Both the position numbers and the translations under genes were made by a program. From NCBI GenBank assembly GCA_001796415.1, contig MGML01000140.1:1-10961 (forward strand): a stretch of 10,961 bases of DNA. The letters are read 5' to 3'. How positions within the stretch are numbered: the first letter of the stretch is position 1; the number at the start of each line of letters is the position of its first letter. The stretch comes from Chloroflexi bacterium RBG_13_46_14 (lineage in GTDB: Bacteria > Chloroflexota > Dehalococcoidia > Dehalococcoidales > UBA2162). This document shows, one piece after another, positions 7,655 to 10,961 of the stretch. The notes below the pieces were generated by a model. It worked only from the letters and a program-made list of their open reading frames with translations, did not search any database and was not told the origin of the DNA.

Positions 7655-8168
7655 TACCAATATACTCCTGGAAAGACACAATGTTAAAATTCCGTTTTGG
7701 AGGTTTCGGCACAGATGCCGGAAAACCAACAGAGATCAGAATCTGAGGTTCAATATATTGGGGTAGCTTGAGCAACTTTTGAACGCCTTCAGGGTGAAAA
7801 GAGCGAACAATACAAGTTCCCAAACCCTCTGCATAAGCAGCCAGCATAATGTTCTGCGCTGCCATGGCAGAGTCCATCAGCATGAGGACTTCTTTACCCA
7901 GTTTCGCTCCCTTTCGTTCAGCCTCGGCAACATTCTGGCAGATAACCATTACCGCTGGAGGGTTTCCCAATAGCCCGGGGCTCAGCATTTTGAGTCGTCT
8001 TATGCTGGCACCATCCGTAACGATGATAAAGCACCACGTCTGGGCGTTCCCACCCGAAGGAGCCCAAATACCCGCCTCTACTAATCTTCGTAACATATCT
8101 ACAGGTACGGGATCAGTCTGAAATGACCGCACGCTCCTTCGTTCCATAATTGCTTTAAGCAAATCCAT
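7647..8168 (-). CDS. Nitroreductase-family flavoprotein
   Basis: A 173-residue FMN-dependent oxidoreductase of the nitroreductase fold, normally a homodimer that uses NAD(P)H or a partner donor to reduce nitro, quinone or other unsaturated groups. FMN-binding marks are ERRSVRSF (9-16), APSGGNAQTW (36-45), the MDSAMAAQNIMLAAYAEGLGT segment (98-118) and LISVGFPA...PKPPKR (144-159). The length is at the short end for the family, as in many versions from anaerobes. The ATG at 8168 is preceded only by a modest TTTAGGG site. It follows the M20 remnant after 51 bases and overlaps the small helical gene. The substrate is unknown; its place among hydrolase-type genes suggests reduction of a ring or double bond in the same pathway, which is inference. 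Confidence 0.93.
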   Translation of the reverse strand: MDLLKAIMERRSVRSFQTDPVPVDMLRRLVEAGIWAPSGGNAQTWCFIIVTDGASIRRLKMLSPGLLGNPPAVMVICQNVAEAERKGAKLGKEVLMLMDSAMAAQNIMLAAYAEGLGTCIVRSFHPEGVQKLLKLPQYIEPQILISVGFPASVPKPPKRNFNIVSFQEYIGND

Positions 8169-8196
8169 ATTTGACTACCCTAAACTGTAAATTAAC

Positions 8197-8210
8197 CACC
8201 GAAAACGGTG
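8197..8210 (-). terminator. Weak hairpin between M20 remnant and nitroreductase
   Basis: In the transcript, CACCG UUUU CGGUG forms a 5-pair stem with a 4-base loop, 9 bases after the stop of the M20 remnant, followed by GUUAAUUU. It may be a weak terminator or merely an intercistronic hairpin. The short stem and poor U-tract make strong termination unlikely. Confidence 0.3.
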
Positions 8211-8219
8211 CTATAAAAT

Positions 8220-8390
8220 CTAATCACACAATACTTCAAATAGATTGTGCAATGCTTTCACCACAGTCTCCATATCGGAGACATAAACATGTTCATTGTT
8301 AGAATGTTCCGCACGACAACCAATACCCAGGACAACGCTCTGAATTCCTTTCCCGTTCAAACAGAAGACATCGACTAATCGTTCACTCAT
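8220..8390 (-). pseudogene. C-terminal remnant of an M20-family peptidase (PepT-like)
   Basis: An open frame of 56 residues starting MSERLVDVFC and matching only the last part of M20 metallopeptidases (families of about 370-400 residues). NGKGIQSVVLGIGCRAEHSNNEHVYV (12-37) fits the consensus in which a Gly-Ile-x-x-Val core leads to a metal-ligand His (H29) and a following Glu (E33). A final helix (about 40-54) closes the domain. The rest of the enzyme is absent: the DUF917 gene ends 26 bases upstream. It still has a well-placed GAGGAG site before the ATG at 8390 and no internal stop. It is either a recent deletion product or a retained fragment. It cannot be an active peptidase, because most metal ligands and the catalytic Glu are missing. 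Confidence 0.7.
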
Positions 8391-8416
8391 ATTTACTCCT
8401 CAGGTTTACTACCATC

Positions 8417-9547
8417 TTAACTTATAAGTTTCTGAATAGGCACATAAGGATAATCAAAACCGAAGTGTTTTGGCCCCAAAACTTCCAGCCCTTTGGGTTG
8501 GGTCAGGAAAGGATCGGGAGCTTGCGTTCCCAACACAGCCATGATATCTCCTTCAGCTACAGCGTCGTTGGTCTTTGGTTCCCCCGTTTCACGATCAACC
8601 ATACATATAAGGTCAGGGCTCATGACAAACGGTTTGTTATTAAGCCAGGAGATATGATTCTCGTTCTTAAACCATACCTTGAAGGTTTGTCCGGAAAACT
8701 CTTCGATACCCGTAAGTGTGTGGGTTCCCCAGTAATATCCGACTCGATCCTCCCACTCTTTTGCTGTGACCTTACCTTTGAAAATGATCCATCCTGCCAT
8801 AGCCTCGGCTGTCGCTACAGGAACATCGATTCCGCGGTTACGAGCTTCCTGAACGGTTTGCCCCAATTTCAGGCACAAGCTAAGTGTTCCCGTTACGGCA
8901 ATTTCTTTGCATTCTTTACCGCTTAAAAGAACGCCGGCCATACCGGCCAGGCCATGTGCTGCCACAGCGAGGAATTTCCCGATTCTTTCTGCCATTGGCT
9001 CGTTGATAGCTGTCTTAATAATACTGATATTACCCCATTCGTCTACGCTGGTCAGCGGCGCAAGCGGCTTGTCGAATAGAACGGGTATCATCTGTGCGAT
9101 CTCTGGAATGGCTCGACCGGCGTAATCTCCATCGATACAGGGGATGGACAGACGAGCAGCCTGCGCAACTGGCTCTGGAGTATTTGCACCTCCTAGTTCA
9201 CCAGGTATTACTGCGCCAATTTTTTTCCCAGTGTAAATCTCCAGCTCTTGAATTGCAGTCATAATGGTATTTGGATAGCGCACTTTAGTAAGCCCCAGGT
9301 CTTTTATCTCAGCCAGGCCTGCGGATGTCTTTGGTGCAATCGATCCCATGAGAAACGGACATACTACCCAGGCATCATCAGGTATCTGTTTAGCATCTGT
9401 CCAGCCTATTCTAAGACCTTCGTTTAACGCTCTAGTCAGCTTATCAAAGCCTCGAGCCGGGTTACCACCGCCACCGGTGCCCATAATCGTGCAACCCCGC
9501 ACAAAGTCTTCACATTCCTGTCTTGTCCTCAGTTCACGAGTTAACAT
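8417..9547 (-). CDS. DUF917 / S-methyl thiohydantoin desulfurase-like protein
   Basis: A 376-residue cytoplasmic protein of the DUF917 family, usually found beside hydantoinase/oxoprolinase genes and amino-acid or base transporters. Characteristic blocks are MGTGGGGNP (22-30), the PFLMGS segment (64-69), PGELGGANT (115-123), DGDYAGRAIPE (139-149), YYWGTHTLTG (271-280), SPDLICMVDRETGEP (310-324) and GPKHFGFDYPYVP (358-370), in the expected order. Some members are described as thiohydantoin desulfurases; for most the substrate is unknown. I chose the ATG at 9547, ten bases after AAAGGA. A GTG at 9556 is also in frame but overlaps the Shine-Dalgarno, so it is less likely. It is the first gene behind the promoter at 9801-9829 and leads the group that includes the nitroreductase. 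A role in opening or trimming a cyclic amide or thioamide is inference. Confidence 0.93.
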   Translation of the reverse strand: MLTRELRTRQECEDFVRGCTIMGTGGGGNPARGFDKLTRALNEGLRIGWTDAKQIPDDAWVVCPFLMGSIAPKTSAGLAEIKDLGLTKVRYPNTIMTAIQELEIYTGKKIGAVIPGELGGANTPEPVAQAARLSIPCIDGDYAGRAIPEIAQMIPVLFDKPLAPLTSVDEWGNISIIKTAINEPMAERIGKFLAVAAHGLAGMAGVLLSGKECKEIAVTGTLSLCLKLGQTVQEARNRGIDVPVATAEAMAGWIIFKGKVTAKEWEDRVGYYWGTHTLTGIEEFSGQTFKVWFKNENHISWLNNKPFVMSPDLICMVDRETGEPKTNDAVAEGDIMAVLGTQAPDPFLTQPKGLEVLGPKHFGFDYPYVPIQKLIS

Positions 9548-9616
9548 CTTAGTCACTTCCTTTAAAAAAGCTTCTAAAATTTTCGTCGATCTGAAGGCAT
9601 AAAGCTACTATTGAAG

Positions 9617-9651
9617 AAAAAAAGAAGGACTACCCCAATGCCTCTATCCTT
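9617..9651 (-). terminator. Terminator-like hairpin in the DUF917 leader
   Basis: In the transcript, AAGGA (9651-9647) pairs with UCCUU (9629-9625) around a 17-base loop, and the stem is followed by C and seven U residues (9623-9617). The U-tract is good but the stem has only five or six pairs, so it would be weak alone. It lies about 70 bases before the DUF917 start, where an attenuator would sit. Confidence 0.35.
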
Positions 9652-9800
9652 TGGTAAAACACCGCTAGTAACTTTCTATATAAAGATTTACATCCTCGCA
9701 ACCAACAATCCTCCCTCCAAAAGACTTCGAAACATTTGGTAGCATGCCAAAAAGCCGACATTTCTTCGAATTGCATCTTACTACATTACTTATCTGTTTT

Positions 9801-9829
9801 TTTATACACTTTTTTTCACATTTTGTCAA
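9801..9829 (-). promoter_or_regulatory. Near-consensus sigma-70 promoter
   Basis: On the minus strand, TTGACA (9829-9824) is a perfect -35 hexamer. A 17-base spacer follows, then TATAAA (9806-9801), five of six matches to the -10 consensus. Transcription would start near 9794 and yield a leader of about 245 bases before the DUF917 gene. This is the best promoter in the window and suggests that the DUF917 group is transcribed separately from the glycyl radical enzyme gene. Confidence 0.75.
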
Positions 9830-9882
9830 TACAGCTAATAATTTGTTTATTTAATATCCTACTAAATTTTACACTAATTATT

Positions 9883-10961
9883 TCAACAAGATTGATGTTC
9901 TGTTCGGCTAATTATCTCATCTTGCAAGGTCTTGCTAAGGTTATTAAAATAATCACTATAACCTGCTACCCGCACAATAAGATTTCGGTATTTTTCAGGT
10001 TCTTTTTGAGCGGCTTTCAGAGTATTAGCACTTACTACATTAAATTGTATATGATGCCCTCCTAATTTAAAATAGGCTCTAATCAGATGAGCAAGGCTAT
10101 CTATGCCTTTTTCTCCCTCCAGTAATTGAGGGGTAAATTTTTGATTTAAAAGAGTCCCTCCTGTTTTTGCCTGGTCCATCTTAGCAGCTGATTTGATAAC
10201 TGCTGTGGGTCCTAAACGGTCTGCCCCCTGCACCGGGGAAATCCCTTCTGATAGTGGTTCTCCTGCTCTTCTGCCATCAGGTGTAGCTCCCACTACTGAA
10301 CCAAAATAAATATGACAGGTTGTAGGGAGCATATTAATCCTGTAAACTCCGCCTTTGGTATTTTTTCTTCCATTTACTTCCTTATAAAAAGCATTAAATA
10401 CTAATTTCATAATATCATCGGCATAATCATCATCATTCCCGTATCTGGGAGTCTTATTTAAAAACAATTGCCGTAGCTCTTCGTGGCCAATAAAATTACC
10501 TTTTAACACTTCTTTTAATTCTTCCATATTTATATTTTTCCGGTCAAAGACATGGTGTTTAATTGCTGAAAGACTATCAGTGATAGTCCCAATCCCCACT
10601 CCCTGAATATAATCGGTATTATAGCGAGCACCTCCGGCATTATAATCCTTCCCTTTTTCAATACAATCACTAATGATTATAGAGAGAAATGGAGCCGGCA
10701 TATAAGCAGCATATAATCTTTCAATTATATTATTTCCTCTTATTTTTATATCTATAAAATGGTGAAGCTGTCTTTTAAGGGCAGCCAGTAATTCTTTAAA
10801 AGAACTAAATTGAGTTGCTTCACCAGTTTCTATTCCTATTTTTTTACCAGTCTGAGGGTCGGTACCGTTATTTAAAGTTATCTCCAGTACTTTTACTAAA
10901 TTAAAATATCCGGTTAAGATATAGCTCTCTTTACCAAAAGCACCGGTCTCCACACAACCAC
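9883..10961 (-). CDS. Glycyl radical enzyme, dehydratase branch (possibly HypD), C-terminal part
   Basis: The 5' part lies outside the window. The visible frame begins Gly-Cys-Val-Glu-Thr-Gly, the catalytic motif: the thiyl-radical Cys is codon 10954-10956 and the base Glu is 10948-10950. It ends with RVAGYSDYF, where the radical-carrying Gly is codon 9961-9963, 25 residues from the C-terminus, as usual. Between lie GGARYNTDYIQ, SVVGATPDGRRAGEPLSEG, SPVQGAD and LGGHHIQFNVV, typical of glycerol/propanediol/hydroxyproline dehydratase relatives rather than classical pyruvate formate-lyase. The distance from Cys to the end (357 residues) fits several subfamilies. trans-4-Hydroxy-L-proline dehydratase (HypD) is my best guess from memory. 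A radical-SAM activase is required but is not in the window. Composition is clearly more AT-rich than the other genes (37 G+C in 120 bases at 10681-10800, against 61 in 120 at 8701-8820). Oxygen sensitivity of the family implies an anaerobic host. Confidence 0.93.
   Translation of the reverse strand, partial: GCVETGAFGKESYILTGYFNLVKVLEITLNNGTDPQTGKKIGIETGEATQFSSFKELLAALKRQLHHFIDIKIRGNNIIERLYAAYMPAPFLSIIISDCIEKGKDYNAGGARYNTDYIQGVGIGTITDSLSAIKHHVFDRKNINMEELKEVLKGNFIGHEELRQLFLNKTPRYGNDDDYADDIMKLVFNAFYKEVNGRKNTKGGVYRINMLPTTCHIYFGSVVGATPDGRRAGEPLSEGISPVQGADRLGPTAVIKSAAKMDQAKTGGTLLNQKFTPQLLEGEKGIDSLAHLIRAYFKLGGHHIQFNVVSANTLKAAQKEPEKYRNLIVRVAGYSDYFNNLSKTLQDEIISRTEHQSC

Larger units (their letters stand above)
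9548..9882 (-). other. 335-base gap: promoter and long leader before the DUF917 gene
   Basis: There is no established gene here. From 9882 downward the sequence is very AT-rich with no GC-rich terminator after the glycyl radical enzyme; only the AU-only arms AAUAAUU and AAUUAUU could pair. Then comes the promoter at 9801-9829, a 48-codon reading frame (9776-9630) without a clear ribosome site, a second weak promoter-like pair (TTGGTT, 17 bases, TATATA) near 9678-9706, and a terminator-like hairpin (9617-9651). The last 60 bases lead to the AAAGGA site of the DUF917 gene. I found no T-box or known riboswitch core motif by eye. Confidence 0.5.

Noticed and set aside
7147..8195. The 13-base string TTAATTTACAGTT occurs upstream of both the binding-protein gene (7159-7147) and the nitroreductase gene (8195-8183), suggesting a shared operator
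   Set aside because: One 13-base coincidence is expected by chance in an AT-rich window of this size. The distances to the two start codons differ (about 50 and 15 bases), and the flanks do not match.
8465..8926. A 153-codon open frame on the plus strand across the DUF917 gene
   Set aside because: It lies wholly antisense to conserved DUF917 blocks and its translation resembles no family I know. It is a shadow frame.
9548..9794. T-box or known riboswitch in the long DUF917 leader
   Set aside because: The T-box core (UGGNACCGCG-like) is absent. I see no glycine, SAM, lysine or guanidine riboswitch core by eye. Only a weak hairpin and a short frame are visible.
9883..10065. Plus-strand open frame (from 9736) with hydrophobic runs resembling membrane segments
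   Set aside because: The hydrophobicity comes from AT-rich sequence opposite the glycyl radical enzyme end and the gap. There is no ribosome site, and the opposite strand carries the essential RVAGYS motif.

Overview
The window is an 11 kb piece of a bacterial chromosome. Every convincing gene lies on the minus strand, so transcription runs from high to low coordinates. Strong AGGAGG-type ribosome binding sites, an oxygen-sensitive glycyl radical enzyme and a peptide-uptake operon suggest a strict anaerobe living on amino acids and peptides. A Clostridia-like Firmicute or another anaerobic phylum would fit, but the sequence alone does not settle the taxonomy. There are no RNA genes, insertion sequences, CRISPR arrays or phage genes.

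Layout in the direction of transcription. (1) 10961-9883: C-terminal part of a glycyl radical enzyme, starting exactly at its catalytic Gly-Cys-Val-Glu motif and ending just after its glycyl-radical motif. It resembles the dehydratase branch, perhaps hydroxyproline dehydratase HypD. It is more AT-rich than the rest of the window. (2) 9882-9548: a 335-base gap with a near-consensus sigma-70 promoter and a leader of about 250 bases. The leader holds a possible short reading frame and a weak terminator-like hairpin. (3) 9547-7361: a small catabolic group made of a DUF917 (thiohydantoin desulfurase-like) protein, a 56-residue remnant of an M20 peptidase, a nitroreductase-family flavoprotein, and a 97-residue helical protein translationally coupled to the nitroreductase. 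(4) 7360-7099: a gap with an extended -10 element and a perfect Shine-Dalgarno sequence far from any start codon. (5) 7098-1377: a complete five-gene dipeptide/oligopeptide ABC transporter (binding protein, two permeases, two ATPases). A strong stem-loop separates the binding-protein gene from the permease genes. (6) 1340-1: two tandem paralogues of an M29/NicX-like metalloenzyme, separated by a terminator-like hairpin; the second runs off the window.

The simplest joint reading is an uptake-and-breakdown locus for a small nitrogenous compound. The ABC transporter imports a peptide-like or cyclic amide solute, and the NicX/M29-like, DUF917 and (formerly) M20 hydrolase functions act on it. The substrate is not visible from sequence. 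The most unusual point is the metal site of the M29-like enzyme, which looks like the His-His-Asp iron site recalled for NicX rather than that of aminopeptidases, although the neighbouring glycyl radical enzyme implies an anaerobic host.
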